Numbered from the stretch's first letter, positions 8,797-17,586 are shown. The stretch is 64,000 bases of DNA from CAVPHV01 sp963821095 (GCA_963821095.1 CAWGCJ010000008.1:1-64000); one strand, 5' to 3'. The notes: generated from the sequence alone by a model not told the origin. Numbers and translations: made by a program.

Positions 8797-9540
8797 ATGG
8801 CACTCGCGGATGCCCAGTTGAGGGTTACCCAACGCGGCGAATGGCCCGGCCCCGTCGTCTTTCGGCGCGGATGGGCTCGAGCCACGGCGCGACCGTGGAA
8901 CGACGTTGAGTCCGACGCTGCGCTGCGCCTGATGCGCGGTGGCGATGCCTTCCTCCAGGCATGCACGGATCGACTGATCACCAACGGCGCCCCCTCAGTC
9001 CTCTCTCCGCCCCTCCCCCGCAACGCCCGCCGGACTTGGGAAGACGCCGGGTATCGCGCCTTCCTCGACCTGGCGTTGATGCGCCTCGGACTCGAATCCA
9101 CCCCGGGTGCGCCCAGCCACCTCGTGGTCGAGAGCGACAATGACCGCTTCAATGACCTGATCAAGATCGATGCCGCCGCCTTCAGTCCCTTCTGGCGGTT
9201 CGACCATCAAGGACTCAAGGAAGCCATGGAAGCCACCGGCCGCTCCTCCGTGCTCATCATCCGCGACTCCGACGGAAGGGCGGCGGGGTTCGCCATCGTC
9301 GGGTTCGGTAGCGCAATCTCGTATCTCCAGCGGGTCGCCGTCCACCCCGATTGGCAGGGCCAGGGGATGGGTCGTTCCCTACTGCGGGTCGCCGCTCGCA
9401 AGGCCCGCGCCGCGGGCGCCCGCGTCATGCTGCTCAACACCCAACCGGACAACGACCCGGCGCTCGCCCTCTACGAATCCGAGGGCTACGTGCGACTGCC
9501 TGAGCCCCTGAGCCTGTTGCGGTACCAGCCGGCGGCTTGA
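8797..9540 (+). CDS. GNAT-family N-acetyltransferase
   Basis: 247 residues. The C-terminal half (about 110-245) is a GNAT fold: VAVHPDWQGQGMGRSLLR is the acetyl-CoA pyrophosphate loop and NDPALALYESEGYVRL is the closing beta-bulge motif typical of RimI-like enzymes. The first 100 residues are a divergent, possibly second, GNAT-like lobe with no clear CoA loop. The start ATG follows AAAAGGAAC. Divergent from the deacetylase gene and 21 bp upstream of the pseudokinase gene, so probably co-transcribed with it. Acetyl acceptor unknown. Confidence 0.82.
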   Translation: MALADAQLRVTQRGEWPGPVVFRRGWARATARPWNDVESDAALRLMRGGDAFLQACTDRLITNGAPSVLSPPLPRNARRTWEDAGYRAFLDLALMRLGLESTPGAPSHLVVESDNDRFNDLIKIDAAAFSPFWRFDHQGLKEAMEATGRSSVLIIRDSDGRAAGFAIVGFGSAISYLQRVAVHPDWQGQGMGRSLLRVAARKARAAGARVMLLNTQPDNDPALALYESEGYVRLPEPLSLLRYQPAA

Positions 9541-9561
9541 CGCCGCCCCAGGCACCCTGCC

Positions 9562-10857
9562 ATGGCTCCCCGACTCCCCGACCGCTACCAAACCCAGGTC
9601 CGGCTGGGCCGTGATGGCGACGTCGAAGAGTGGCTCGCGATCGATACGTCGCTCGACCGACCCGTTCTGGTCAGAATCCTCGACCCCAACGCCTCGGCAC
9701 CCCGGCGCACCGAGTTCATGGATGGAGCCAGGGCGGCGGCTGCGGTCCAACACGTCCACCTCGCCGGGGTCTACGCGGTTGGAGAGGATCACGGCGCCGC
9801 CTACTCGGTGCTCGAGTGGTACGGAGGGGTGTCGATCGCCGACCGGCTCCACGCCCGCGAAACCATCCCGGTCGAGGAGTTCCTCCCCAATGCGGCAGGT
9901 TTGGCGTCGGCCCTGGCCGCACTCCACGCCACCGGCGCCGTCCACGGCGACGTCGACCCCTCGGCCATCGGCTTCTCCGCCTCACATCCGGCGAAGCTGA
10001 CCGCCTTTGGCCGTCACGGAACCAAGGATCAGGTGGCAGACACCGCCGGCCTGGCGCGTTCTCTCCGGCTGGCGATCACAGGAACCGAGACTCCCGGTTT
10101 AACGCCATCGCAGGTGGCGGAGGGACTGCCCCCCGCCGTCGATACCGCGCTCGAGGATGCCGAGGGCGGCAGGAGTACCGCTGAGTCGCTGGCAGCGTCG
10201 CTACGGGCCATCCCATTCACTCCGATCCCGGAGGACCGCACGGCTTGGTCATGGCGCTGGCTGATTCCGGCGTCCCTGCTCCTGGTCGCCGCCCTGCTCA
10301 TCTCTGCGGCCGGGATGGCCATGGACGTTGATCCGGATTCTCCCTTCCTTTTCCCCGCCACTCCCCCGGCTCCGCCTTCCGCCCAACCGGCGGCCGCGGC
10401 CACCACGACCACTGTGGCGCCGCCCGTCGAGCAGGAGGCATTCGCTTTCGAGGTCGAAGTCCACGATCCATTCGGAGACAGCGAAGAGCGCGACCGCGAT
10501 CTGCCGTTGCTCGCAGACGACGACCTCGAGACGGCGTGGCGCACCGAGTCGTACTCGAGTCCGTTGACCGCGCTCAAGCCCGGCGTTGGACTCGTGTTCA
10601 CCGTCGACGGCTCGCCGGCCGCGGTCGAGATGGCGGCCAGCTCCGAATCCGGGTTCAGGATCGGATGGGCTCGGGAGACTCCCAGCAGCTTCGAGGACTG
10701 GGAGTTTGAGGTGTCCGGCACCGCCGGCACGGGCATCACACGTCTCGAACTACCCGAGCACGACGGCGGAGTGTGGCTGCTGTGGTTCACCGACCTGCCC
10801 GAACAGAGCAACGGGAAACGGTACGCCCGAATCGCCGAGATCCAGTTTCTGTCGTGA
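9562..10857 (+). CDS. Membrane-anchored protein-kinase-like protein, probably catalytically dead
   Basis: 431 residues in three parts. Residues about 8-215 are a kinase-like fold with degraded catalytic residues: the VAxK lysine strand reads PVLVRIL with no Lys, the HRD loop reads VHGDVDPSAIGF, and DFG is replaced by TAFGRHG. One transmembrane helix follows at about 228-252 (WLIPASLLLVAALLISAAG). An Ala/Thr/Pro-rich spacer then leads to an extracytoplasmic beta-rich domain (about 290-431). This is the architecture of the C-terminal half of mycobacterial MviN (Rv3910), where a pseudokinase links lipid II flipping to FhaA. Here that half is a separate gene just before sigM. A scaffolding role in envelope synthesis is inferred. 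Confidence 0.75.
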   Translation: MAPRLPDRYQTQVRLGRDGDVEEWLAIDTSLDRPVLVRILDPNASAPRRTEFMDGARAAAAVQHVHLAGVYAVGEDHGAAYSVLEWYGGVSIADRLHARETIPVEEFLPNAAGLASALAALHATGAVHGDVDPSAIGFSASHPAKLTAFGRHGTKDQVADTAGLARSLRLAITGTETPGLTPSQVAEGLPPAVDTALEDAEGGRSTAESLAASLRAIPFTPIPEDRTAWSWRWLIPASLLLVAALLISAAGMAMDVDPDSPFLFPATPPAPPSAQPAAAATTTTVAPPVEQEAFAFEVEVHDPFGDSEERDRDLPLLADDDLETAWRTESYSSPLTALKPGVGLVFTVDGSPAAVEMAASSESGFRIGWARETPSSFEDWEFEVSGTAGTGITRLELPEHDGGVWLLWFTDLPEQSNGKRYARIAEIQFLS

Positions 10858-10891
10858 CACCGAGCCGTCGAGCGGCGAGAATCCGCTACGC

Positions 10892-11464
10892 ATGACCTAC
10901 CGGGCAGCAGAAGACATCGATCTGATCCAGCGCTTCCTCACCGGGGACACAGCTGCATTCAATCAGCTCATGGCCGCGCACGAGGACCGCGTGTTCGGAA
11001 TCTGCCTTCGCATGTTGCGCGATCGCGACGCCGCCCTCGATGCCACCCAGGAGACCTTCCTCACGGTGTTCCGCAAGGCGGATCGCTACAAGGCTGAGGC
11101 GGCTTTCTCCACTTGGCTCTATCGGGTGGCGGTGAACACCTGCTACGACCAGCTGCGGCGCGCCAAGCGGGCCTCAGCCGACGCCCTCCCGGAGTCCCAT
11201 GACCCCGCGGACGTTCGCCCCGACGATGAGTACGCTGCCGTCGAGCTGAGACCCGACATCAATGCCGCCCTGGCGCAGCTGTCCCCTGAGTTCCGGGCTG
11301 CGGTCGTGCTGGTCGACCTCGAGGGTCTCTCCCTCGAGACGGCCGCCAACCTGCTCGGGACCCCGGTCGGCACCGTGAAGTCTCGAGTCTTTCGGGGAAG
11401 AAAGCTCCTGGCGCAACAACTCGGGAACCTGAACGACCCTCCGCAGCATCCAAGGAACGAATAG
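10892..11464 (+). CDS. sigM: ECF RNA polymerase sigma factor (SigM-like)
   Basis: Directs RNA polymerase to an extracytoplasmic-stress regulon. Region 2 is seen in AALDATQETFLTVFRKADRY and FSTWLYRVAVNTCYDQLRR. Region 4 is seen in LSPEFRAAVVLVDLEGLS and GTPVGTVKSRVFRGRKLL, the -35-binding helix-turn-helix. 190 residues, a normal ECF length. The ATG at 10892 lies 34 bp after the pseudokinase stop; longer in-frame extensions would overlap that gene. The anti-sigma gene starts two bases after this stop, so the two are translationally coupled. Position before trxB/trxA matches SigM loci of other actinobacteria. Confidence 0.9.
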   Translation: MTYRAAEDIDLIQRFLTGDTAAFNQLMAAHEDRVFGICLRMLRDRDAALDATQETFLTVFRKADRYKAEAAFSTWLYRVAVNTCYDQLRRAKRASADALPESHDPADVRPDDEYAAVELRPDINAALAQLSPEFRAAVVLVDLEGLSLETAANLLGTPVGTVKSRVFRGRKLLAQQLGNLNDPPQHPRNE

Positions 11465-11466
11465 CG

Positions 11467-12405
11467 ATGCACGAACACGACCTCGACCTCATTATGGCTC
11501 TTGCCGAGGGCACGCTCGATGCTTCCGATGTTCCCTCTGCTGAGGCCCAAGTTGCGGCCTGCGCCGAGTGTTCGGAAGACCTCGAGCTCCAACGGCTGGC
11601 TCTCGGCGCGCTCGAAGCCGCGCCTCCGGTTGCCATGACGGAGATGGAGTCGTCCCAAATGCGGCGCACGCTGCGACGTGAGCTCGGTTTGGTACCGGCC
11701 GCCAAGCCGGCCAAGCCCCCGCGCCGCTGGTTCCCCATCGGTGCCCTGGCCTCCGCCGCCGCTCTGCTCTTGGCGTTGGTTGTCGTCGGTCCCGGCCTCG
11801 ACCTCCTCGGCCCCGGTTCCGACGATTCGGGGGCCGAGAACGCTGTGGCGTTTTCCCAGACGACCACCACGGCGGCGGCCGCAGCCGAAGCCGAAGCCGA
11901 AGCCGAAGCCGAGCGGCCGGCCGCCGGTGTGACGCAGGAGGCGACCGATGGCGGAGACCTGGCGGCCCCGCAGGACACCACGACCACTCGTGGCGCCACC
12001 ACCACTACCTCAGCCGCCGCCGAAACCACGACGACCGCTGCAGAGCCGCCCGCTCCGGCGACGGCGATGCAGTTCTCTGCCGAGCCCGATCTCGAGACGC
12101 TGGAAGCTGCCGTCATCGACCTTGGCATCACCGCCGACACCGACCTCGCCCAGTTCGAGGAGCAACTCCGAGCACTCGGACTCGCGTTTGAGCTGACTAC
12201 CACCGGCCGGGCTGTCTACACGCGGGAATGTCTCGCGGCCGGAGCCGACGCGATCGCCGGGGCCACCTCCGGATACCCCCTGGGCGAGGCTCCCTACGGC
12301 CTCGGCGACGTCATGGTTGCGGTCTACGAGACCGGGACCCCTGGTGACATTGTGGTTGCCGTGCAGGACACCACCACGTGCAAAGTGCTCGACACCAGCT
12401 CGTGA
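11467..12405 (+). CDS. Membrane anti-sigma factor partner of SigM
   Basis: 312 residues. The cytoplasmic N-terminus has CAECSEDL, the CxxC part of a ZAS zinc motif, but the usual upstream His before it is replaced by Gln (AQVAACAEC). Zinc binding is therefore uncertain. A single transmembrane helix (about 92-115, ALASAAALLLALVVVGPG) follows, then a Glu/Ala repeat, a long Thr/Ala linker and a C-terminal extracellular domain with paired cysteines. Expected to hold SigM at the membrane until an envelope signal arrives. Starts two bases after the sigM stop. Confidence 0.8.
   Translation: MHEHDLDLIMALAEGTLDASDVPSAEAQVAACAECSEDLELQRLALGALEAAPPVAMTEMESSQMRRTLRRELGLVPAAKPAKPPRRWFPIGALASAAALLLALVVVGPGLDLLGPGSDDSGAENAVAFSQTTTTAAAAAEAEAEAEAERPAAGVTQEATDGGDLAAPQDTTTTRGATTTTSAAAETTTTAAEPPAPATAMQFSAEPDLETLEAAVIDLGITADTDLAQFEEQLRALGLAFELTTTGRAVYTRECLAAGADAIAGATSGYPLGEAPYGLGDVMVAVYETGTPGDIVVAVQDTTTCKVLDTSS
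11883..11913 (+). repeat. 6-bp tandem repeat (GCCGAA) in anti-sigma gene
   Basis: About five tandem copies of GCCGAA encode an Ala-Glu run just outside the membrane helix of the anti-sigma factor. The unit keeps the reading frame. Confidence 0.7.
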
Positions 12406-12447
12406 CGTCCGGCCGCGGCGAGCAGACGACTGACTAACCTCGACGCC

Positions 12448-12735
12448 ATGGACGACTTTCCAACCCAAATCGCCGACTTCCTCGAACAGACCGCAACCCG
12501 GGTGCGGACGATGACCGTCGACCGGATCGCCGGCTACACGAAGTGGACCGCGGTTGGTCTCGTGGTCGCCATGCTCGCGTTTGTGCTCGCGGTGTTCCTC
12601 CTGATCGGACTGTTCCGCTGGCTCGGAGAACTGATCGGGGTCGAAGCCGCCTTTGCGTTGGTGGGTGGATTATTCATAGTCCTCGGGATGTTCCTGTGGT
12701 GGAAGAAGAACCCCGAACAAGCGAAAGAGCAGTAG
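12448..12735 (+). CDS. Small two-helix membrane protein, holin-X/DUF1469-like
   Basis: 95 residues: an amphipathic N-terminus (DFLEQTATRVRTMTVDRI), two hydrophobic helices at about 32-52 and 62-80 separated by a short turn, and a basic WWKKNP tail. The layout resembles the actinobacterial 'phage holin family' small membrane proteins, which are usually chromosomal and not lytic. Ends three bases before trxB and is probably in the same operon. Function unknown. Confidence 0.7.
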   Translation: MDDFPTQIADFLEQTATRVRTMTVDRIAGYTKWTAVGLVVAMLAFVLAVFLLIGLFRWLGELIGVEAAFALVGGLFIVLGMFLWWKKNPEQAKEQ

Positions 12736-12738
12736 CCA

Positions 12739-13665
12739 ATGCCCGAGAAGGTATTGATCATCGGGTCCGGCCCCGCCGGCCTGACCGCAGCCATCTATGC
12801 CGCCCGCGCCGACCTCTCCCCCGTCATGATCGAGGGATTTGAGCGCGGCGGACAGTTGATGCTGACCACCGATGTGGAGAACTACCCCGGGTTCCCCGAC
12901 GGCATCATGGGGCCCGAGTTGATGGAGCAGTTCCGTAAGCAGGCAGAACGCTTCGGCACCCGGATCATCAGTTCAAACGTCACCAACGTCGACTTCTCCG
13001 AACGACCATTCAAGGTCTGGGTCGATGACGATCTCTACGAGTCCGACACCGTGATCATCTCCACCGGCGCTTCGGCCCGCTGGCTTGGCATCCCCGGGGA
13101 GGAGAAACTACGTGGCTTTGGCGTCTCAGCTTGTGCCACCTGTGACGGCTTCTTCTTCCGCGACCGGGAGATCGCCGTCGTCGGGGGCGGTGACAGCGCG
13201 ATGGAAGAGGCGCTCTTCCTGACCAAGTTCGCCTCCAAGGTCACCATCATCCATCGCCGGGACGAGTTTCGTGCCTCCAAGATCATGGCCCGGCGCGCCC
13301 TCGACCATCCCAAGATCGAGGTGATGTGGGACAGCGTCCCGGAAGAGATCCTCGGAGAAGACGGGGTAACCGGGGTGCGGGTCCGCAACGTCAAGACGGA
13401 TGCCGAATCCGTGCTCGAGGTCGAGGGCGTGTTCGTCGCCATCGGGCACACACCCAATACGTCCGTCTTCGCCGACCACCTCGAGCTCGACGCCGCCGGA
13501 TACATCGTCACCACGCCGGGAGGAACCGCGACGTCGGTACCCGGCGTTTTTGCCGGTGGCGACGTCGTGGACTCGGTATATCGACAAGCGATCACCGCCG
13601 CAGGCATGGGTTGCCAGGCCGCCATCGATGCGGAACGGTGGAGCGAGGCCCAGCACGGAATGTGA
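12739..13665 (+). CDS. trxB: Thioredoxin reductase
   Basis: FAD enzyme passing electrons from NADPH to thioredoxin. Seen in order: FAD-binding GSGPAGLTAAIYAARA, the redox pair in ACATCDGFFF, the NADPH-binding VVGGGDSAMEEALFLT, the HRRDEFRAS basic loop for the 2'-phosphate, and the C-terminal FAD motif GVFAGGDVVDSVYRQ. 308 residues, standard low-molecular-weight type. Its substrate trxA lies 107 bp downstream. Confidence 0.96.
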   Translation: MPEKVLIIGSGPAGLTAAIYAARADLSPVMIEGFERGGQLMLTTDVENYPGFPDGIMGPELMEQFRKQAERFGTRIISSNVTNVDFSERPFKVWVDDDLYESDTVIISTGASARWLGIPGEEKLRGFGVSACATCDGFFFRDREIAVVGGGDSAMEEALFLTKFASKVTIIHRRDEFRASKIMARRALDHPKIEVMWDSVPEEILGEDGVTGVRVRNVKTDAESVLEVEGVFVAIGHTPNTSVFADHLELDAAGYIVTTPGGTATSVPGVFAGGDVVDSVYRQAITAAGMGCQAAIDAERWSEAQHGM

Positions 13666-13772
13666 TCCGGCACTGGGTGGTTGCTGAGGTCAAGATCAAC
13701 GACAACAATCCGGTCACCCTTTGTGGAACCGCTGAATCAACAAGGAGGTGAAGGCCCTCGGGCCGACGCCAA

Positions 13773-14096
13773 ATGGGACAGAACACCGTCACCGCAAACG
13801 ATCAGAACTTCTCCGAACTCATCTCTGGTGAGACTCCGGTGCTCGTCGACTTCTGGGCCGAGTGGTGCGGTCCGTGCAAGATGATGAACGGACCCCTCAA
13901 CGAACTCGCCGGCGAGAAGTCGGGCCGGCTCAACGTCGCCAAGCTCAACGTCGATGAGAACCAGCAGACCGCAATGAACTACGACGTCATGAGTATTCCG
14001 ACGATGATCATCTTCCAGGGCGGCGAAGAGAAGAAACGCCTCGTCGGTGCCCGCTCCAAGGCTCAACTCGAAGCCGAACTCACCGACTTCGTCTAG
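13773..14096 (+). CDS. trxA: Thioredoxin
   Basis: 107 residues with the active site WAEWCGPCKMM and the cis-proline segment SIPTMIIF, so a functional dithiol oxidoreductase. An excellent ribosome-binding sequence, AGGAGG at 13743-13748, sits 24 bases before the ATG, much too far. A GC hairpin (GGCC, loop CTCG, GGCC at 13753-13764) lies between and could bring it to an effective spacing near 12. No in-frame alternative start exists because TGA occurs at 13749. Confidence 0.95.
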   Translation: MGQNTVTANDQNFSELISGETPVLVDFWAEWCGPCKMMNGPLNELAGEKSGRLNVAKLNVDENQQTAMNYDVMSIPTMIIFQGGEEKKRLVGARSKAQLEAELTDFV

Positions 14097-14245
14097 AGGC
14101 TACCTGGACGACCTGGGGAGAAGCTCCTCGGCAGAAGCCCGTGGGTCTCCGCCGGGTGGTATCGCGCCTGGACCGACACCCCGGCCCCTGGCACCCCGAC
14201 CCGTGATTCGCTTGGCACAGACAGTGCAACGGACTACCGGCTCGG

Positions 14246-15244
14246 TTGTGCAACCATACGCCTGTGAGGCTCTACCGCACTGGTGATCAAGGGGAGCCGG
14301 TCCGCGACATCCAGGACCGGTTGGCGGCCCTCGGCTTCAGCTCGGCCCCCGATGGACGCGGCCGCTTCGAGGCCGGAACACTTGCCGCAGTGCAGGGGTT
14401 CCAGCGTGAGCGCGGTCTTGCCGCCGACGGGATCGTTGGACCCGACACCTGGCGAACCCTGGTTGGAGCCGGCTTCCGCCTCGGTGATCGCATGCTCTAC
14501 CACCGCGCTCCCATGATCCGCGGCGATGATGTCGCCGACCTGCAGCGCCGCCTCAACGCGCTCGGCTTCGACGCCGGCAAGGTCGATGGAATCCTCGGGC
14601 CCGATACGCTTCGGGCGTTGATGGATTTCCAGGCCAATCGGCGGATGGCTGAGGATGGGATCGCCGGTCGCGAGGTCGCCGAGGAGTTGAGTCGCGTGGC
14701 GAGAGCAGCGGCGACCACCGGCCGGGAGCAAGTGCGCGAACGACAATGGCTGGCCGGACTACCCGATACCCTCGTTGGTCAGCGGATCTACGTCGATACG
14801 TTCTGCCGCAACGACACAGAACGGCGCGCCACCTGGCGAGCCGGCATCACGTTTGGTAGAATTATCCAGGACCTTGGTGCACATCCCATCCTTTCGCGGG
14901 CAGAAGACACCCGCCCGACCCAGCGGGTGCGAGCCCTGCGTGCCAACCGCCTCGGCGTTGATCTGATTGTCGCCTTCGCCCAGCCAGAAGCTGATACGTC
15001 TGGGGTTCTCTACTTTGCGTCCGCCCACAGTCGGAGTGCGGCAGGCCAGGCGATCGCCCAGGACGTGGCCGAGGGCCTCTCCTTACCAGTTCTTGGACGG
15101 TCGATCGCCATCCTCAAGGACACCCGGCCTCCGGCCGTGGTCGTCACCTGTGAGCCGATGAACGAGATGGTTGGCGGTCGGACCGCCCAGGGAATCATCA
15201 ACCTCTACGCTCGAGTTCACGATGAGGTCGAGACTCATCAGTGA
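14246..15244 (+). CDS. cwlM: CwlM-like peptidoglycan-binding protein with degenerate amidase domain
   Basis: 332 residues: two PG_binding_1 modules (about 10-70 and 85-145, each with GxxGPDT) and a C-terminal amidase_3-like domain (about 170-330). The zinc site of active amidase_3 enzymes (DPGHGG, a Glu, SLHAN) is not present; the matching positions read YVDTFCRND and VAFAQPE. Its place between trxA and parB is that of mycobacterial cwlM, whose product is not an amidase but a phosphorylation-controlled activator of MurA. A regulatory role here is inferred. Start may be TTG 14246 or GTG 14264 (VRLYRTGDQGE); neither has a good ribosome site. Convergent with parB, 18-bp gap. Confidence 0.8.
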   Translation: MCNHTPVRLYRTGDQGEPVRDIQDRLAALGFSSAPDGRGRFEAGTLAAVQGFQRERGLAADGIVGPDTWRTLVGAGFRLGDRMLYHRAPMIRGDDVADLQRRLNALGFDAGKVDGILGPDTLRALMDFQANRRMAEDGIAGREVAEELSRVARAAATTGREQVRERQWLAGLPDTLVGQRIYVDTFCRNDTERRATWRAGITFGRIIQDLGAHPILSRAEDTRPTQRVRALRANRLGVDLIVAFAQPEADTSGVLYFASAHSRSAAGQAIAQDVAEGLSLPVLGRSIAILKDTRPPAVVVTCEPMNEMVGGRTAQGIINLYARVHDEVETHQ

Positions 15245-15262
15245 TCTCGCCTCTAGGTGCGC

Positions 15263-16123
15263 CTACGACTGGTAGAACAGTCGGTAGATGCGCTCGAGAT
15301 CGTTGAGCGAGGAAAAGCCAATCACCAGCTTGCCGCCCTTGGGTCCGTAGTTGATCTTGACGTTGGTGCTGAGCTGGTCACTGAGGCGCTCTTCCAACTC
15401 GATGATCGCAGCCGGGCGCACTGCCTTTGGCGCAACAACGACCGGTTGCTTTGCTTCCGGATGGCGAGCGCGCGCGGCCTCTTCGACCTGACGAACCGAC
15501 CACCCCTCTTCGACCACCTTCTCGGCGATGTGGGTGGCGTAGGCATCATCCTCGACCGACAGCAGGGGCCGGGCGTGGCCGGCAGTGAGTTCGCCCCTCT
15601 CCAACATGCCCTGGATGGCCGCCGGCAACTGCAGGAGCCGCAAGGTATTGGTCACCGCGCTGCGACTGCGGCCTACTCGCTCGGCAATGACGGCGTGGGT
15701 GAGACCAAAGTCTTCGAGCAGTTGGCGATACGCGGCTGCTTCCTCGAGCGGGGTGAGATCCTCACGCTGCACGTTCTCGACCAGCGCCTCGGTCAGACTC
15801 GTGGTGTCGTCGGCCTCCCCCCGAATCATGGCGGGAACGTCCGTCAGGCCTGCCAGTCGGGCGGCTCGGCAGCGCCGCTCCCCTGCCACCAGTATGTACG
15901 TCCCCTCGGCGTCGGCGGGGCGAAGTACCACCGGCTGGAGCACGCCGACCTCACGAATCGACGACGCCAGCGAATTCAGGGACTCTGGGTCGAAGTGTTG
16001 CCTCGGTTGTTGCGGATTTGGCGTGATCAGGTCGAGCGGAATTGACGCAAACCCCCGGTCCGGACGATCCACCGGAATCAGGGCGTCGAGTCCCCGTCCC
16101 AATCCACCTTTACGAGCGGCCAT
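15263..16123 (-). CDS. parB: Chromosome partitioning protein ParB
   Basis: CTP-dependent clamp that loads at parS sites near the origin. 286 residues: N-terminal ARKGGLGRGLDALIP, the ParB/Srx CTPase motif region (PRQHFDPESLNSLA and ILVAGERRCRAARLAG with GERR), the helix-turn-helix (IAERVGRSRSAVTNTLRLLQLP) and a C-terminal dimerisation domain ending RIYRLFYQS. The ATG at 16123 overlaps the end of parA by 14 bp, so the two are coupled. Confidence 0.95.
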   Translation of the reverse strand: MAARKGGLGRGLDALIPVDRPDRGFASIPLDLITPNPQQPRQHFDPESLNSLASSIREVGVLQPVVLRPADAEGTYILVAGERRCRAARLAGLTDVPAMIRGEADDTTSLTEALVENVQREDLTPLEEAAAYRQLLEDFGLTHAVIAERVGRSRSAVTNTLRLLQLPAAIQGMLERGELTAGHARPLLSVEDDAYATHIAEKVVEEGWSVRQVEEAARARHPEAKQPVVVAPKAVRPAAIIELEERLSDQLSTNVKINYGPKGGKLVIGFSSLNDLERIYRLFYQS

Positions 16124-16937
16124 GACGCCTCCTGAACTCTCGCGCCAGCTCGCGATAGGCGATGGCGCCCCGGGACATGGGATCAAATGCCTCGATCGGC
16201 TCTCCGTACGACGGGGCTTCCGAAAGACGCACCGTTCGGGGAATCACCGTTCGATACGTCGTGTCCCCAAAGTGCTCCCGCACCTGCTTGACCACATCAG
16301 ACGACAGGGTGGTCCTGCCATCAAACATGGTGAGGACAACTCCCTCTATCTCCAGATCTGGGTTGAGGTTCTGCTTGACGAGTTGGATGTTCCTGATCAA
16401 CTGACTGACCCCCTCGAGAGCGTAGTACTCGCACTGGATGGGAATCATGACCTCCTGCGCCGCGGCGAGGCCGTTGACCGTCAACAGTCCCAACGATGGC
16501 GGGCAATCGATGAGTACAAAATCGAAGTCCTCTGTGATCGGCTTGAGGGCGTTGGCCAGGCGATTCTCCCGGCTGAACATTGAAACAAGCTCGATCTCGG
16601 CGCCGGCGAGCTCGATCGTGGCCGGAACGATCAAGAGGTCTCGAACGCTGGTCGGCTCGAGTACATCATCGATCGCAACACTGTCGACGAGGACCTCATA
16701 CGTCGAGAGCTCGATGGCCGACCGATCGATGCCCAGACCCGAAGAAGTGTTGCCCTGGGGGTCCAAGTCGACCAGGAGAACCCGCTCGCCTTGAAAGGCA
16801 AGGGCGGCACCAAGGTTGATCGTGGTCGTGGACTTCCCGACGCCACCCTTCTGATTGGCAATAGCGACAATCCTCGCACCGGTGGCGCCGGTCGCTGCAG
16901 GCTCGGACGGGTTCGGGTCTTCAGGAGTGCTGATCAC
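16110..16937 (-). CDS. parA: Chromosome partitioning ATPase ParA
   Basis: Walker-type ATPase that moves ParB-parS complexes after replication. Deviant Walker A ANQKGGVGKSTTTINLG at residues about 28-44, A' motif LLVDLDPQGN, and Walker B FVLIDCPPSLG. 275 residues. The start overlaps the rsmG stop by 17 bp and the end overlaps parB, giving a compact rsmG-parA-parB operon. Confidence 0.96.
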   Translation of the reverse strand: MISTPEDPNPSEPAATGATGARIVAIANQKGGVGKSTTTINLGAALAFQGERVLLVDLDPQGNTSSGLGIDRSAIELSTYEVLVDSVAIDDVLEPTSVRDLLIVPATIELAGAEIELVSMFSRENRLANALKPITEDFDFVLIDCPPSLGLLTVNGLAAAQEVMIPIQCEYYALEGVSQLIRNIQLVKQNLNPDLEIEGVVLTMFDGRTTLSSDVVKQVREHFGDTTYRTVIPRTVRLSEAPSYGEPIEAFDPMSRGAIAYRELAREFRRRHGRS

Positions 16938-17586
16938 GTTTTGTCATCCTAAGAAGCCAGGCGGGGGAGTCAAGCACATCCGCCGGGATCGTCACCATTT
17001 CCGCCTGAAGACCGTGGCTGGCTGCCGCCGCCACGAGGACGGCGACGTCCGGTGGAGACTGCCTGCTCAGCCCAACCACCGCCTCACCACTCGGAGCCAA
17101 CAGCCGGCGGATCCGTGGAAACGTCTGCTCAGGGCGGAGCGACGCCCGCGCCACAACCACCTCGAACGTATCGTCGATGCCGTCAACGTCGGCCTCGAGC
17201 ACACGTGCGTTGGGTATCCCGAGGATCCGCACGACCCGCCGTAGCAGCGCACAACGCCGACCCGATCGGTCCAGCAGGGTCACCTCGAGATGAGGGCAGG
17301 CAATCGCCACAGGGATCCCGGGAAGCCCGGCACCTGAGCCAACGTCGAGGGCGCCTCCCCGGCGGTGTCCAAAAACCACCGCATACACCAGTGAGTCGCC
17401 GAGGTGTCTCGGCCAGAGACGGTCGAGCTCGTCAGGACCAATGGCGCCCGCGGCGACCGCCTCGGTCTCCAACCATTCCGCGTACCGCTCGAGTGTCGAT
17501 ACCGCCCCATCGTCGAGTTCCAGGTTGGACCAATCGTTGAACCTGGCGATCCACTCGCCGGCGCCACCAGCTGACGGATGTTTCAC
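16921..17586 (-). CDS. rsmG: 16S rRNA (guanine-N7) methyltransferase RsmG
   Basis: SAM-dependent methylase of 16S rRNA G527. Motifs: RLWPRHLGDSLVYA, the SAM-binding LDVGSGAGLPGIPVAIA, and VVVARASLRPEQTFP. The GTG at 17586 gives a 221-residue protein of normal size, and GGAGAG lies ten bases upstream. Longer in-frame extension would run back through a terminator and into jag. The start codon itself lies inside a parS-like palindrome. Confidence 0.9.
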   Translation of the reverse strand: MKHPSAGGAGEWIARFNDWSNLELDDGAVSTLERYAEWLETEAVAAGAIGPDELDRLWPRHLGDSLVYAVVFGHRRGGALDVGSGAGLPGIPVAIACPHLEVTLLDRSGRRCALLRRVVRILGIPNARVLEADVDGIDDTFEVVVARASLRPEQTFPRIRRLLAPSGEAVVGLSRQSPPDVAVLVAAAASHGLQAEMVTIPADVLDSPAWLLRMTKRDQHS

